64,000 bases of DNA. Source: Comamonadaceae bacterium OTU4NAUVB1. GTDB lineage: Bacteria; Pseudomonadota; Gammaproteobacteria; Burkholderiales; Burkholderiaceae_C. Below, piece by piece: positions 24,466 to 35,614 of the stretch. The stretch is taken from positions 2,835,001 to 2,899,000 of the forward strand of contig CP099605.1 in NCBI GenBank assembly GCA_024372625.1, read 5' to 3'. The notes under the pieces were generated by a model that was given only the letters and a program-made list of their open reading frames with translations, had not been told where the DNA came from and did no database searches. The position numbers and the translations under genes were made by a program. Position 1 is the first letter of the stretch. Every line of letters begins with the position of its first letter.

Positions 24466-25391
24466 CCCAGCCGCTTGTTGCGGATCGCCTTGGAGGCGCG
24501 CGAATTCGGCTCGCGGCCCAGCGCGTCGCTGATGTAGACCCCGGCGTCGATCAGGCGGTCGAGGTCGATGCCGGTCTCGATGCCCATGCCGTGCAGCATG
24601 TAGACCACGTCCTCGGTCGCGACGTTGCCCGTCGCGCCCTTGGCGTAGGGGCAGCCGCCCAGGCCGGCCGAAGAGGACTGGAAATTCCACACGCCGAGTT
24701 CCAGAGCAGCCAGCGTGTTGGCCAACGCCTGTCCATAGGTGTCATGAAAGTGACCAGAGATGGCATCGACGTCGAAGTGCCAAAGCGTCGCCTCCAAGGC
24801 AGCCTGTACTTGACGTGGAGTGCCGACGCCAATGGTGTCGGCGACATCTACACGCTGGACGCCGATCCCTTTCATAAGACCTGCGAGCCGCTTGACCGCT
24901 TCCGGTGAAACGTCGCCCTCGTACGGACAGCCCACCGTGCACGACATCGCGCCGCGCACGTGGATGCCCCGGTCCCGCGCGGCGGCGACCACCGGGCGGA
25001 AGCGCTCGATGCTCTCGGCGATCGAGCAGTTGATGTTCTTCTGGCTGAAGGCCTCGCTGGCCGCGCCGAAGACCACGATCTCGTCGGGCCACTCCGCGCT
25101 CGGCGCGGCGACGGCGGCCTCGAAGCCCTTCATGTTGGGCGTCAGCACCGAGTAGCGCACGCCCGGCTTGCGCGCGATGCCGTGCATGACCTCGGCGTTG
25201 TCGGCCATCTGCGGCACCCATTTCGGGCTGACGAAGCTGGTCACCTCGATCTCGCACAGCCCCGCCTCCTGCAGGCGGTGGACCAGGCCGATCTTGACGT
25301 CGGCCGCGACGGGCTGCTTCTCGTTCTGCAGCCCGTCGCGCGGGCCGACGTCGACGAGCTTGACGCGGGTGGGGAGGGTGCTGGAGGTCAT
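24462..25391 (-). CDS. mvaB: Hydroxymethylglutaryl-CoA lyase
   Basis: A 309-residue TIM-barrel lyase that splits HMG-CoA into acetoacetate and acetyl-CoA, the last step of leucine breakdown (LiuE role). Motifs: VDVGPRDGLQNEK (metal and catalytic Arg/Asp), metal ligands in SGHFHDTYGQALAN, and the active-site cysteine loop GLGGCPYAKGATGN. The start at 25391 is preferred over an ATG 15 bases upstream because an AAAGG site lies 8 bases before it. Positions about 24670-24910 use many A/T-ending codons, unlike both flanks, which suggests an intragenic recombination patch. Downstream gene overlaps by 4 bases. Confidence 0.95.
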   Translation of the reverse strand: MTSSTLPTRVKLVDVGPRDGLQNEKQPVAADVKIGLVHRLQEAGLCEIEVTSFVSPKWVPQMADNAEVMHGIARKPGVRYSVLTPNMKGFEAAVAAPSAEWPDEIVVFGAASEAFSQKNINCSIAESIERFRPVVAAARDRGIHVRGAMSCTVGCPYEGDVSPEAVKRLAGLMKGIGVQRVDVADTIGVGTPRQVQAALEATLWHFDVDAISGHFHDTYGQALANTLAALELGVWNFQSSSAGLGGCPYAKGATGNVATEDVVYMLHGMGIETGIDLDRLIDAGVYISDALGREPNSRASKAIRNKRLG

Positions 25392-25419
25392 CGGATTGCC
25401 TTTCATCGGGGCGTGCCCC

Positions 25420-26358
25420 TCAATAGCCGCGCGTGCCGTCCACCACGCCCGGCAGGTCGTCGAAGCCCGCGCCGCCCTCGACCGCGCGGATCTTCGCCGC
25501 GATCTGCACGATCGACTCGTCGCGCAGCGTGCGCGCCGAGGCGTGCGGCGTCACGGTCACCTTCGGGTGCCGCCAGAACGGGTGGTCGGGCGGCAGCGGC
25601 TCGGTCTGGAACACGTCGAGGGTGGCGCCGGCGAGCCGGCCGCCGTCCAGCAGCGGGATCAGGTCGTCCTCGACCAGGTGCGCGCCGCGCGCCACGTTGA
25701 TGACGTAGCCGCCGGGGGCCCCGCCGTGGAGCTTCTCCAGGGTCTCGCGCCGCAGGATGCCGCGCGTGTCGTCGGTCAGCGGCAGCAGGCAGACGACCAC
25801 GCGGCTGGCGGCCAGGAAATCCTCGAAGCCCGCCGCGCCGGAGAACGTGCGCACGCCCTCGACCTCGCGCGGCGTGCGGCTCCAGCCGTTGACCGGGAAC
25901 TCGAACTGCGCGACGGCCTTCGCGACGCGCCGGCCCAGCACGCCCAGGCCCATCACGCCGACCGGGAAGTCCCGCCGCGAACGCGGCCGGCGGAAGCCCC
26001 AGCGGCCTTCCCCGGCGTCGGCCTCGTAGCCGTCGAACTCGCGGAAATGCCGGATCAGCGCGTGGCAGACGTACTCGGCCATCTGCACCGACATGCCCGC
26101 GTCGTCGAGCCGCACGATGCGCATCGAGTCCGGGATGCGCAATGCCAGCAGCGCGTCGACGCCGGCGCCGATGTTGAAGAGGCCGCGCAGGCCCGGCGAC
26201 TGCTCGTCGATGAACTGCTGCGACGGCGCCCAGACCACCGCGTGGTCGGCCGGCGGCGCGCCGGGCCGCCAGGCCTCGACGACCGCCCCGGGCAGTTCGC
26301 GTTGCAGGCCGGCGATCCAGGCGTCGGGGCGTTCGGGGAGGGAAACGGTGATGCGCAT
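25420..26358 (-). CDS. ghrA: D-2-hydroxyacid dehydrogenase, glyoxylate/hydroxypyruvate reductase A type
   Basis: A 312-residue NAD(P)-dependent 2-hydroxyacid dehydrogenase. The nucleotide-binding motif VMGLGVLGRRVA, catalytic Arg in NVARGAHLVEDDL, Glu in DVFQTEPLPPDHPFW and His in TPHASA are all present. The sequence and length are of the GhrA type, which reduces glyoxylate and hydroxypyruvate in the cytoplasm. It is inserted in the leftward liu gene run between the carboxylase alpha subunit (20 bases upstream) and HMG-CoA lyase (28 bases downstream). Why it sits there is unclear; it may act on another branched-chain oxo or hydroxy acid. Confidence 0.88.
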   Translation of the reverse strand: MRITVSLPERPDAWIAGLQRELPGAVVEAWRPGAPPADHAVVWAPSQQFIDEQSPGLRGLFNIGAGVDALLALRIPDSMRIVRLDDAGMSVQMAEYVCHALIRHFREFDGYEADAGEGRWGFRRPRSRRDFPVGVMGLGVLGRRVAKAVAQFEFPVNGWSRTPREVEGVRTFSGAAGFEDFLAASRVVVCLLPLTDDTRGILRRETLEKLHGGAPGGYVINVARGAHLVEDDLIPLLDGGRLAGATLDVFQTEPLPPDHPFWRHPKVTVTPHASARTLRDESIVQIAAKIRAVEGGAGFDDLPGVVDGTRGY

Positions 26359-26378
26359 GGGCGAAGGAGCTTATCGAA

Positions 26379-28499
26379 TCAGGCGGCGACGGGTGCGGCG
26401 GTGGCGCCGGCGACCACGCCCACCGAGATGCGCAGGAGCTCCGCGCCTTCGGTCACCTGGTCGCCCGGCGCGTAGAGCAGCTCCTCGACCGTGCCGTCGG
26501 CCGGCGCGGCGATGGTGTGCTCCATCTTCATGGCCTCCATCACCGCCAGCGGCTGGCCGCGCACGACGGCGTCGCCGGCCTTCACGGCGAAGGACACCAC
26601 CTTGCCCGGCATCGGCGCGCTCAGGCGGCCGCCCTCGGCCTGCGCCTCGCCGGCGTGGGCCAGCCGGTCGACCCGCGTGATGCGCGTGGCGCCGGCCGCC
26701 GTGAAGACGTGGCCGACGCGCAGGCCGTGGCCGCCCTCGACCCAGGCGACCTGCACGACATGGCGCGTGCCGTCGTCCAGGCGCAGCTCGAAGTCGCCGC
26801 CGCCCTCGCCCTCGCCCTCGCCCTCGCCCGCCCCGCCTGGGGACGCCAGCGCGTCGATCGCCAGCCCCCGCGCCACGCCGCCCACCGCCAGCCCCAGGCC
26901 GCCGTCGCGGTGGTAGGTGAGCGTGGCCGCCTCGGTCGCGCCGTGGAACTCGAACTCGAAGCGGCGCGCGAAGCCGCCGTGCGAGCGCCAGCCGTCGCGC
27001 CGCGCGAACGGGCCGCCCCCGGCGGACGCGGCACGGCGCTCGTCGAGCAGCGTGCGCCCCACCACCGCCGCCGCCGCCAGCGGCAGGCCCAGCGGCTCGC
27101 GCTCGAACAGCACCGCGCGCTCGCGCTCGATCAGCGCCGTGTCGAGGTCGGGCGTCGCGAACGACGCGGTCGCCAGCACGCCGCGCAGGAACTGCACGTT
27201 GGTCGCCAGGCCGACGATGCGCACCTGCGCGAGCGCTTGGTCGAGCCGCGACAGCGCCTCCTCGCGCGTGGCGCCGTGGACGATCAGCTTGGCGATCATC
27301 GAGTCGTAGAAGGGCGAGATCGCGTCGCCCTGGCGCACGCCGTCGTCGATGCGCACCGGCGCGCGGCCGCCGCCCGGCGCCAGGCGCTCGAACGCCGTGG
27401 CCGGCGGCTTGCGGTAGACCTGCAGGGTGCCGGTGGCGGGCAGGAAGTCGTTGTCGGGGTTCTCGGCGCAGATGCGCGCCTCGATGGCGTGGCCGGTGAT
27501 GGCGAGCTGGTCCTGGCGCAGCGGCAGCGGCTCGCCCGAGGCGATGCGCAGCTGCCACTCGACCAGGTCGAGCCCGGTGATCGCCTCGGTCACCGGATGC
27601 TCGACCTGCAGGCGGGTGTTCATCTCCATGAAGAAGAATTCCATGGCGCCGCCCGCGCGCTGCTCGACGATGAACTCCACCGTGCCGGCGCCGACGTAGT
27701 CCACCGCCCGGGCCGCCGCCACGGCCGCCGCGCCCATGCGCTGGCGCATCGACTCGGTCATGCCGGGCGCGGGCGCCTCCTCCAGCACCTTCTGGTGGCG
27801 CCGTTGCACCGAGCAGTCGCGCTCGAACAGGTGGACGCAGCCGCCGTGGGCGTCGCCGAAGACCTGGATCTCGATGTGGCGCGGGCGCTGGACGTACTTC
27901 TCGACGAGCACCGCGTCGTCGCCGAAGCTGTTGATCGCCTCGCGCCGGCACGAGGCCAGCGCGGCGGCGAAGTCCCCCGACCGTTCGACCACCCGCATGC
28001 CCTTGCCGCCGCCGCCCGCGCTGGCCTTGATGAGCACCGGGTAGCCGATGCGGTCGGCCTCGCACTGGAGCAGCGCGCCGTCCTGGTCGGCGCCGTGGTA
28101 GCCCGGCACCAGCGGCACGCCGGCGGCTTCCATCAGCCGCTTGGACTCGGCCTTCAGGCCCATCGCCTGGATGGCCGAGGGCGGCGGGCCGATGAAGGCG
28201 ATGCCGGCGTCGGCGCAGGCCTGGGCGAAGGCCTCGTTCTCGCTCAGGAAGCCGTAGCCCGGGTGGACCGCCTCGGCGCCGGTCGCGCGGGCCGCCGCCA
28301 GGATCTTCTCCCAGCGCAGGTAGCTGTCCTTGGGCGCGCTGCCGCCCAGGTGCACCGACTCGTCGCAGGCGTGCACGTGGCGCGCGTCCGCGTCGGCGTC
28401 CGAGTACACCGCGACAGTGCGCACGCCCAGGCGGCGCGCGGTCGCGGCGACGCGGCAGGCGATCTCGCCACGGTTGGCGATCAGGATCTTCTTGAACAT
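26379..28499 (-). CDS. liuD: Methylcrotonyl-CoA carboxylase alpha subunit (biotin carboxylase + biotin carrier)
   Basis: A 706-residue subunit that carboxylates its own biotin with ATP and bicarbonate for the carboxylation of 3-methylcrotonyl-CoA in leucine catabolism. Residues 1-450 are the biotin carboxylase domain: KKILIANRGEIACRV, ATP-binding ASAGGGGKGMR, and EMNTRLQVEHPVTE. The C-terminal carrier domain has the biotinylation motif EAMKMEH near residue 675. The central BT domain contains a GEGEGEGEGG run encoded by four exact copies of a hexamer (26802-26825). Pairing with the beta subunit gene two genes upstream identifies it as MCC rather than acetyl- or propionyl-CoA carboxylase. Confidence 0.95.
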   Translation of the reverse strand: MFKKILIANRGEIACRVAATARRLGVRTVAVYSDADADARHVHACDESVHLGGSAPKDSYLRWEKILAAARATGAEAVHPGYGFLSENEAFAQACADAGIAFIGPPPSAIQAMGLKAESKRLMEAAGVPLVPGYHGADQDGALLQCEADRIGYPVLIKASAGGGGKGMRVVERSGDFAAALASCRREAINSFGDDAVLVEKYVQRPRHIEIQVFGDAHGGCVHLFERDCSVQRRHQKVLEEAPAPGMTESMRQRMGAAAVAAARAVDYVGAGTVEFIVEQRAGGAMEFFFMEMNTRLQVEHPVTEAITGLDLVEWQLRIASGEPLPLRQDQLAITGHAIEARICAENPDNDFLPATGTLQVYRKPPATAFERLAPGGGRAPVRIDDGVRQGDAISPFYDSMIAKLIVHGATREEALSRLDQALAQVRIVGLATNVQFLRGVLATASFATPDLDTALIERERAVLFEREPLGLPLAAAAVVGRTLLDERRAASAGGGPFARRDGWRSHGGFARRFEFEFHGATEAATLTYHRDGGLGLAVGGVARGLAIDALASPGGAGEGEGEGEGGGDFELRLDDGTRHVVQVAWVEGGHGLRVGHVFTAAGATRITRVDRLAHAGEAQAEGGRLSAPMPGKVVSFAVKAGDAVVRGQPLAVMEAMKMEHTIAAPADGTVEELLYAPGDQVTEGAELLRISVGVVAGATAAPVAA
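26802..26825. repeat. Tandem hexamer repeat inside liuD
   Basis: Four perfect copies of gccctc (plus strand), encoding alternating Gly-Glu. A six-base unit changes the protein length without a frameshift when slippage occurs. Confidence 0.8.
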
Positions 28500-28500
28500 G

Positions 28501-29166
28501 TCAGAGGTCTCCGGGAGGACTTTTCTTTGGGAAGCGGAAGGCGGGCGCCACGCCGGGGTCGGGCCGGCCGCTGAAGATGCGCGCGACGCGGGTGACGAGC
28601 CCGCGCAGGAAGCGCCAGCTGCGCGCGACGAGCCACACGCTCAGCGCCAGCACGGCCACGAACGCCACGCCGAAGACCAGCGGATGCGCCAGCGCCAGCC
28701 ACAGCCCGGCGGGCACCGCGGTGTCCTCGATCAGCGAGGCGCCGACGTTGGTGAACGGCTCGGGCGAGGTGTTGAGGGCCGCGCGCGTGGTGGCCTTGGC
28801 CGCGTGCGCGGTGGCCGCGAAGCCGCCGCCGAGCAGGGCCGCGACGATCGCCATCGCGCCATGGTCGGCGCCGAAGACGCCCGCGGCCAGCGCCGCGCCG
28901 GCGGGAATCCGGATGGCGGTGTGGACCAGGTCCCAGAGCGAATCCAGCCCCGGGATCTTGTCGGCGAAGAACTCGACGAAGACCATGAAGCCGCTCACCG
29001 CCAGCACCGCCGGATGCCCCAGCAGCTGCAGCCCGCCGGGCAGCGGCACCCAGCCAAAATGCCCCGCCATGCCGGTCAGCAGCACCACCAGGTAGAGCCG
29101 CACGCCGCTGGCCCAGCCCAGCGCGGCGGCCAGCGCCAGCAGTTGGGGCAGGTCGAGTTCAGGCAC
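28501..29166 (-). CDS. DUF4126 membrane protein
   Basis: A 221-residue integral membrane protein with about five hydrophobic segments, including LLALAAALGWASGVRLYLVVLLTG and HPLVFGVAFVAVLALSVWLVA. The N-terminal GWASGVRLYLVV and central ADKIPGLDSLWD blocks are typical of DUF4126. Function unknown. It lies 6 bases after the hydratase gene and 1 base before the start of the carboxylase alpha gene, so it is embedded in the liu operon. A role in substrate uptake or membrane homeostasis is possible but unproven. Confidence 0.85.
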   Translation of the reverse strand: MPELDLPQLLALAAALGWASGVRLYLVVLLTGMAGHFGWVPLPGGLQLLGHPAVLAVSGFMVFVEFFADKIPGLDSLWDLVHTAIRIPAGAALAAGVFGADHGAMAIVAALLGGGFAATAHAAKATTRAALNTSPEPFTNVGASLIEDTAVPAGLWLALAHPLVFGVAFVAVLALSVWLVARSWRFLRGLVTRVARIFSGRPDPGVAPAFRFPKKSPPGDL

Positions 29167-29172
29167 GGCGCG

Positions 29173-29976
29173 TCACTCGCGCGCGGCCAGCCACGCCGGC
29201 CGGCGCTTCTGCAGGAACGCCTGCACGCCCTCGCGGCCCTCGTCGCTGGCGCGGATGTCGGCGATGCCCTGGACGGTGCGCGCGATCAGGGCGTCGTCGA
29301 TCTCGCGGCCGGCGACGTCGGCGACCAGCCGCTTGCACGCGCCCACGGCGTCGGGGCCGGCGCCGCGCAGCGCCTTCAGGAGCTGGTCGACCTGCGCGTC
29401 GATCGCCTCCGCCGCGTCGACCACCTCGTGCACCAGGCCCAGCCGGTGCGCCTCGGCGGCCGTGAAGCGCTCGGCCGTGAGGAAATAGCGCTGCGCGGCG
29501 CGCGCGCCCATGGCGCGGATCACGTAGGGGCTGATGGTGGCCGGCACCAGGCCGATCCTCACCTCGCTCAGGCAGAACCAGGCGGTGTCGACGGCGACGG
29601 CCATGTCGCAGGCCGCGACCAGTCCCATGCCGCCGGCGTAGACGTCGCCCTGCACGCGCGCGATGGTCGGCTTGGGGCACTCGGCGATGGTGCGCAGCAT
29701 GGCGGCGAGCTTGCCGGCGTCGGCCAGGTTCTCCTCGCGCGTGTAGCCGGCCATGCGGCGCATCCAGTTCAGGTCGGCACCGGCGCAGAAGGCGGTGCCC
29801 CGGGCGCCGAGCACGATGGCGCGCACGGCCGGCATGGCGCCGGCCTCGGCGAAGGCGCGCGTCAGCTCGTCGATGGCGACATCGTCGAAGGCGTTGCGCG
29901 CGTCGGGGCGATCCAGCCAGATGCGGGCCACGGCGCCATCGGCGTCGAGGGCGAGTTCGAGGGTGGTGAAGTTCAT
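29173..29976 (-). CDS. liuC: Methylglutaconyl-CoA hydratase (enoyl-CoA hydratase family)
   Basis: A 267-residue crotonase-fold enzyme that hydrates 3-methylglutaconyl-CoA to HMG-CoA. The oxyanion-hole segments are visible: GTAFCAGADLNWM (residues about 62-74) and GDVYAGGMGLVAACDMAVA (about 108-126), followed by FCLSEVRIGLVPATISPYV. This VPATISPYV form is seen in LiuC/AUH-type hydratases. The position between the carboxylase beta gene and alpha gene in the liu operon supports the assignment over a generic fatty-acid hydratase. Confidence 0.92.
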   Translation of the reverse strand: MNFTTLELALDADGAVARIWLDRPDARNAFDDVAIDELTRAFAEAGAMPAVRAIVLGARGTAFCAGADLNWMRRMAGYTREENLADAGKLAAMLRTIAECPKPTIARVQGDVYAGGMGLVAACDMAVAVDTAWFCLSEVRIGLVPATISPYVIRAMGARAAQRYFLTAERFTAAEAHRLGLVHEVVDAAEAIDAQVDQLLKALRGAGPDAVGACKRLVADVAGREIDDALIARTVQGIADIRASDEGREGVQAFLQKRRPAWLAARE

Positions 29977-30005
29977 GTCGATGTCCTTGGGGTCGTCCGG
30001 CCCGG

Positions 30006-31619
30006 TCACATGCGGAAGACGCCGAACTTCGGCTCCGGCACCGGCGCGTGGCGCGCGGCGGCCAGGCCCAGGGCCAGCACGCGGCGGGTGTCGGCCGGGT
30101 CGATGACCCCGTCGTCCCACAGCCGCGCGGTGGCGTAGTAGGGATGGCCCTGCGCCTCGTACTGGCGGCGCAGGGGCGCCTTGAAGGCTTCTTCTTCCTC
30201 GGCGCTCCAGGTGCCGCCCTTGCCCTCGATGCCGTCGCGCTTGACGGTCGCCAGCACGCTGGCGGCCTGCTCGCCACCCATCACGCTGATGCGCGCGTTG
30301 GGCCACATCCACAGGAAGCGCGGCGAGAACGCCCGGCCGCACATGCCGTAGTTGCCCGCGCCGAAGCTGCCGCCGATGATCACCGTGAACTTCGGCACGT
30401 TGGCCGTGGCCACGGCCGTCACCATCTTGGCGCCGTGGCGCGCGATGCCTTCGTTCTCGTACTTGCGCCCCACCATGAAGCCGGTGATGTTCTGCAGGAA
30501 CACCAGCGGGATCTTCCGCTGGCAGCACAGCTCGATGAAGTGCGCGCCCTTCTGCGCCGACTCGGAGAACAGGATGCCGTTGTTCGCGACGATGCCCACG
30601 GGCATGCCCTCGATCTCGGCGAAGCCGCACACCAGCGTGGCGCCAAAGCGCGCCTTGAACTCGTGGAACTCGCTGGCGTCGACGATGCGCGCGACGATCT
30701 CGCGCACGTCGAAGGGCTTGCGCGTGTCGGTGGGGATGACGCCGTAGAGCTCCTCGGCCGGCAGGGCTGGCGGCGTGCCGGGCGGCGCGGGCGCGACCGG
30801 CCGGTTCAGGTTGGCCACGGCCGAGCGCGCCAGCGACAGCGCGTGCAGGTCGTTCCTCGCCAGGTGGTCGACCACGCCGGACAGCCGCGTGTGCACGTCG
30901 CCCCCGCCCAGGTCCTCAGCCGTCACCACCTCGCCGGTGGCCGCCTTCACCAGCGGCGGGCCGCCCAGGAAGATGGTGCCCTGGTCCTTCACGATGATCG
31001 ACTCGTCGCTCATGGCCGGCACGTAGGCGCCGCCGGCCGTGCACGAGCCCATCACCACGGCGATCTGCGCGATGCCCCGGGCGCTCATCTGCGCCTGGTT
31101 GTAGAAGATGCGCCCGAAGTGGTCGCGGTCGGGAAAGACCTCGTCCTGGTTGGGCAGGTTGGCCCCCCCGGAGTCGACCAGGTAGATGCACGGCAGGTGG
31201 TTCTGCTCGGCGATCTCCTGGGCGCGCAGGTGCTTCTTGACGGTCAGCGGGAAGTAGGTGCCGCCCTTCACGGTGGCGTCGTTGCACACGATCATGCAGT
31301 CGACCCCGCTGACGCGGCCGATGCCGGCGATGAGGCCGGCGCCGGGCGCGGACTCGGCGCCCGCCTGGTCGAGGTACATGCCGCCCGCCGCCAACGGCGC
31401 GATCTCCAGGAACGGCGTGCCGGGGTCGAGCAGCTCGGCCACGCGCTCGCGCGGCAGCAGCTTGCCGCGCGCGACGTGCTTGGCGCGCGCGGCCTCGCCG
31501 CCGCCGGCCTCCACCCGGGCGAAGCGCTGGTGGAGGTCGTCCACCAATGCGCGCATCGCCGCCGCGTTGGCCTGGAAATCCGCGGAGCGGGCGTTGAGTC
31601 GGGTCTCGATTCTGCTCAT
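30006..31619 (-). CDS. liuB: Methylcrotonyl-CoA carboxylase beta subunit (carboxyltransferase)
   Basis: A 537-residue carboxyltransferase that transfers the carboxyl group from biotin to 3-methylcrotonyl-CoA. It has the two crotonase-like halves of the family: the acyl-CoA site ([34 protein letters not shown]) and the biotin site ([33 protein letters not shown]). These blocks are close to eukaryotic MCCB, which separates it from propionyl-CoA carboxylase. Length agrees. It starts 25 bases after the AMP-binding gene and leads into liuC. Confidence 0.96.
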   Translation of the reverse strand: MSRIETRLNARSADFQANAAAMRALVDDLHQRFARVEAGGGEAARAKHVARGKLLPRERVAELLDPGTPFLEIAPLAAGGMYLDQAGAESAPGAGLIAGIGRVSGVDCMIVCNDATVKGGTYFPLTVKKHLRAQEIAEQNHLPCIYLVDSGGANLPNQDEVFPDRDHFGRIFYNQAQMSARGIAQIAVVMGSCTAGGAYVPAMSDESIIVKDQGTIFLGGPPLVKAATGEVVTAEDLGGGDVHTRLSGVVDHLARNDLHALSLARSAVANLNRPVAPAPPGTPPALPAEELYGVIPTDTRKPFDVREIVARIVDASEFHEFKARFGATLVCGFAEIEGMPVGIVANNGILFSESAQKGAHFIELCCQRKIPLVFLQNITGFMVGRKYENEGIARHGAKMVTAVATANVPKFTVIIGGSFGAGNYGMCGRAFSPRFLWMWPNARISVMGGEQAASVLATVKRDGIEGKGGTWSAEEEEAFKAPLRRQYEAQGHPYYATARLWDDGVIDPADTRRVLALGLAAARHAPVPEPKFGVFRM

Positions 31620-31644
31620 GGCTGGCTGGTCCTCGGTGCGGTCG

Positions 31645-33387
<1,743 letters not shown>

Positions 33388-33436
33388 GTCGGTGTCTCCT
33401 GTCTTGCTTCCCCGCCCCTGGCGGGAAGAGAACCGT

Positions 33437-34618
33437 TCAGGCCGTCTCGGCGAACAGTTCGCGGCCGATCAGCATGCGGCGGATCTCGCTGGTGCCGGCG
33501 CCGATCTCGTAGAGCTTGGCGTCGCGCCACAGGCGCTCCACCGGAAAGTCCTTGGTGTAGCCCACGCCGCCCAGCGCCTGGATCGCCTCGCCGGCCATCC
33601 AGGTCGCCTTCTCGGCCGAATACAGGATGGCGCCGGCGGCGTCCTTGCGGAAGGCGCGCGCGTGGTCGTTGCGGTCGCAGGCCTTGCCCACCGCGTAGAC
33701 GTAGGCGCGCGTGGCCTGCCAGGTCGAGTACATGTCGGCGAGCTTGCCCTGCATGAGCTGGAACTCGCCGATGCTCTGGCCGAACTGCTTGCGCTCGTGG
33801 ACGAACGGGATCACCGCGTCCATGCAGGCGGCCATGATGCCCAGCGGGCCGCCCGAGAGCACGGCGCGCTCGTAGTCGAGCCCGCTCATCAGCACCCGGG
33901 CGCCCTGTCCCTCGCCGCCCAGCACGTTCTCCTCGGGCACCTCGCAGTCGTCGAAGAACAGCGGGTAGGTGTTGGAGCCGCGCATGCCCAGCTTGTCGAG
34001 CTTGGTGCCGGCGGAGAAGCCCTTGAAGCCCTTCTCCACGATGAAGGCCGTCATGCCGCGCGCGCCCATCTCGGGCTCGGTCTTCGCGTAGATGACCAGG
34101 GTGTCGGCGTCGCCGCCGTTGGTGATCCACATCTTGCCGCCGTTGAGCACGTAGCGGTCGCCGCGCTTCTCGGCGCGCAGCTTCATGCTGACGACGTCGG
34201 AGCCGGCGCCGGGCTCGCTCATGGCCAGCGCGCCGACGTGCTCGCCGCTCACCAGGCCCGGCAGGTACCTCGCCTTCTGCGCGGCGCTGCCGTTGCGGTG
34301 GATCTGGTTGACGCACAGGTTGGAGTGCGCGCCGTAGGACAGGCCCACGGAGGCCGACGCGCGCGAGACCTCCTCCATGGCCACGATGTGGGCCAGGTAG
34401 CCCAACTCCGTGCCGCCGTACTCCTCCTTCACGGTCATGCCGTGCAGGCCGAGGTCGCCCAGCTTCTTCCACAGGTCGTGCGGGAACAGGTTGTCGGCGT
34501 CCACCGCGGCCGCGCGCGGCGCGATCTCCCGGGCGGCGAAGTCGGCGATGGCCTCGCGCAGGGCGTCGACGGTCTCGCCGAGGTCGAAATCCAGTCCGGG
34601 CAGTTCGGATGCGGGCAT
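33437..34618 (-). CDS. liuA: Isovaleryl-CoA dehydrogenase
   Basis: A 393-residue FAD flavoenzyme that oxidises isovaleryl-CoA to 3-methylcrotonyl-CoA and feeds electrons to ETF. Acyl-CoA dehydrogenase blocks are clear ([30 protein letters not shown]). It has the special isovaleryl-type active site: the catalytic base in [16 protein letters not shown] (equivalent to Glu254 of the human enzyme) and [16 protein letters not shown] where other family members carry YEGT. An AGGAGA site precedes the start at 34618. First gene of the leftward liu operon; no convincing LiuR-like palindrome was seen in its upstream 180 bases. Confidence 0.96.
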   Translation of the reverse strand: MPASELPGLDFDLGETVDALREAIADFAAREIAPRAAAVDADNLFPHDLWKKLGDLGLHGMTVKEEYGGTELGYLAHIVAMEEVSRASASVGLSYGAHSNLCVNQIHRNGSAAQKARYLPGLVSGEHVGALAMSEPGAGSDVVSMKLRAEKRGDRYVLNGGKMWITNGGDADTLVIYAKTEPEMGARGMTAFIVEKGFKGFSAGTKLDKLGMRGSNTYPLFFDDCEVPEENVLGGEGQGARVLMSGLDYERAVLSGGPLGIMAACMDAVIPFVHERKQFGQSIGEFQLMQGKLADMYSTWQATRAYVYAVGKACDRNDHARAFRKDAAGAILYSAEKATWMAGEAIQALGGVGYTKDFPVERLWRDAKLYEIGAGTSEIRRMLIGRELFAETA

Positions 34619-34807
34619 GGGGCGTGTCTCCTCTGGGTGGGATGGTCGTGCGAGGCCCCAGCTTACGCCGGACACGGGCACACAGGGCGCCACGGAGGTT
34701 GCAGATCGTGCCACGCGGCTTCGAGAATCCGGGGCCCGCCGATGGTCTTTGGCCGATCGGCCCGGGCTGCTGCATGATTTTGGCGTCGCAACCCTTCCGA
34801 GACCCCC

Positions 34808-35614
34808 ATGGACAGCCTCCAAGCCCTGTTTTCCGACCCCACCGCGTGGGCCGCCCTGCTGGCGCTGGTGATCATGGAGGTCGTGCTGGGCATCGACAAC
34901 CTGATCTTCATCTCCATCCTGTCGAACAAGCTGCCCGAGCACCAGCGCAAGAACGCGCGGCGCATCGGCATCGGCCTGGCGCTGGTGATGCGCCTGGCGC
35001 TGCTGTCGATGATCGCGTGGATCGTCGGGCTGACCGCGCCGGTGTTCGACCTCGGCTGGAGCGGCCCGCCCGACGCCGCCGGCCGGCCGGGCTTCGAGAC
35101 GCAGTTCTCCTGGCGCGACCTGATCCTGATCACGGGCGGCCTGTTCCTGATCTGGAAGGCGACCAAGGAGATCCACCACGCCGTCGACCCCGCGCCCACG
35201 CCCGGCGTCTTCGACACCACCGCCCCCAAGGCCACCGTGGCGCTGTCCTCGGTGCTGGTGCAGATCGTGCTGCTGGACATGGTGTTCTCGGTCGACTCGA
35301 TCCTCACCGCCGTGGGCATGACCGACAACCTCGCCGTGATGGTGATCGCCGTCATCACCGCCGTCACGGTGATGCTGCTGGCCGCCGAGCCGCTGGCCAA
35401 CTTCATCAACCGCAATCCGACGGTGGTGATGCTGGCGCTGGGCTTCCTGCTGATGATCGGCGCGGTGCTGATCGCCGACGGCTTCGGCGTGCACGTGCCC
35501 AAGGGCTACATCTACGCGGCGATGGCGTTCTCCACGCTGGTCGAGGCGCTCAACATGTTCTCCCGCCGCGCGCAGCAGCGCAAGACGGCGTCGCAGTCCT
35601 CCGGACCGGCGTGA
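34808..35614 (+). CDS. TerC family integral membrane protein
   Basis: A 268-residue inner-membrane protein with about seven hydrophobic segments. Two family repeats with acidic residues inside helices are visible: [18 protein letters not shown] near residue 20 and [19 protein letters not shown] near residue 160. TerC-type proteins are associated with tellurium resistance and with metal (notably manganese) export for secreted-protein metallation. The upstream region between this gene and liuA was checked for a yybP-ykoY manganese riboswitch and no match was seen. It may be coupled to the AraC-type gene that starts at its stop. Confidence 0.88.
   Translation: MDSLQALFSDPTAWAALLALVIMEVVLGIDNLIFISILSNKLPEHQRKNARRIGIGLALVMRLALLSMIAWIVGLTAPVFDLGWSGPPDAAGRPGFETQFSWRDLILITGGLFLIWKATKEIHHAVDPAPTPGVFDTTAPKATVALSSVLVQIVLLDMVFSVDSILTAVGMTDNLAVMVIAVITAVTVMLLAAEPLANFINRNPTVVMLALGFLLMIGAVLIADGFGVHVPKGYIYAAMAFSTLVEALNMFSRRAQQRKTASQSSGPA

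Noticed and set aside
34640..34807. Possible yybP-ykoY manganese riboswitch before the TerC-family gene
   Set aside because: TerC genes often have one, but the conserved motif pattern was not found here.
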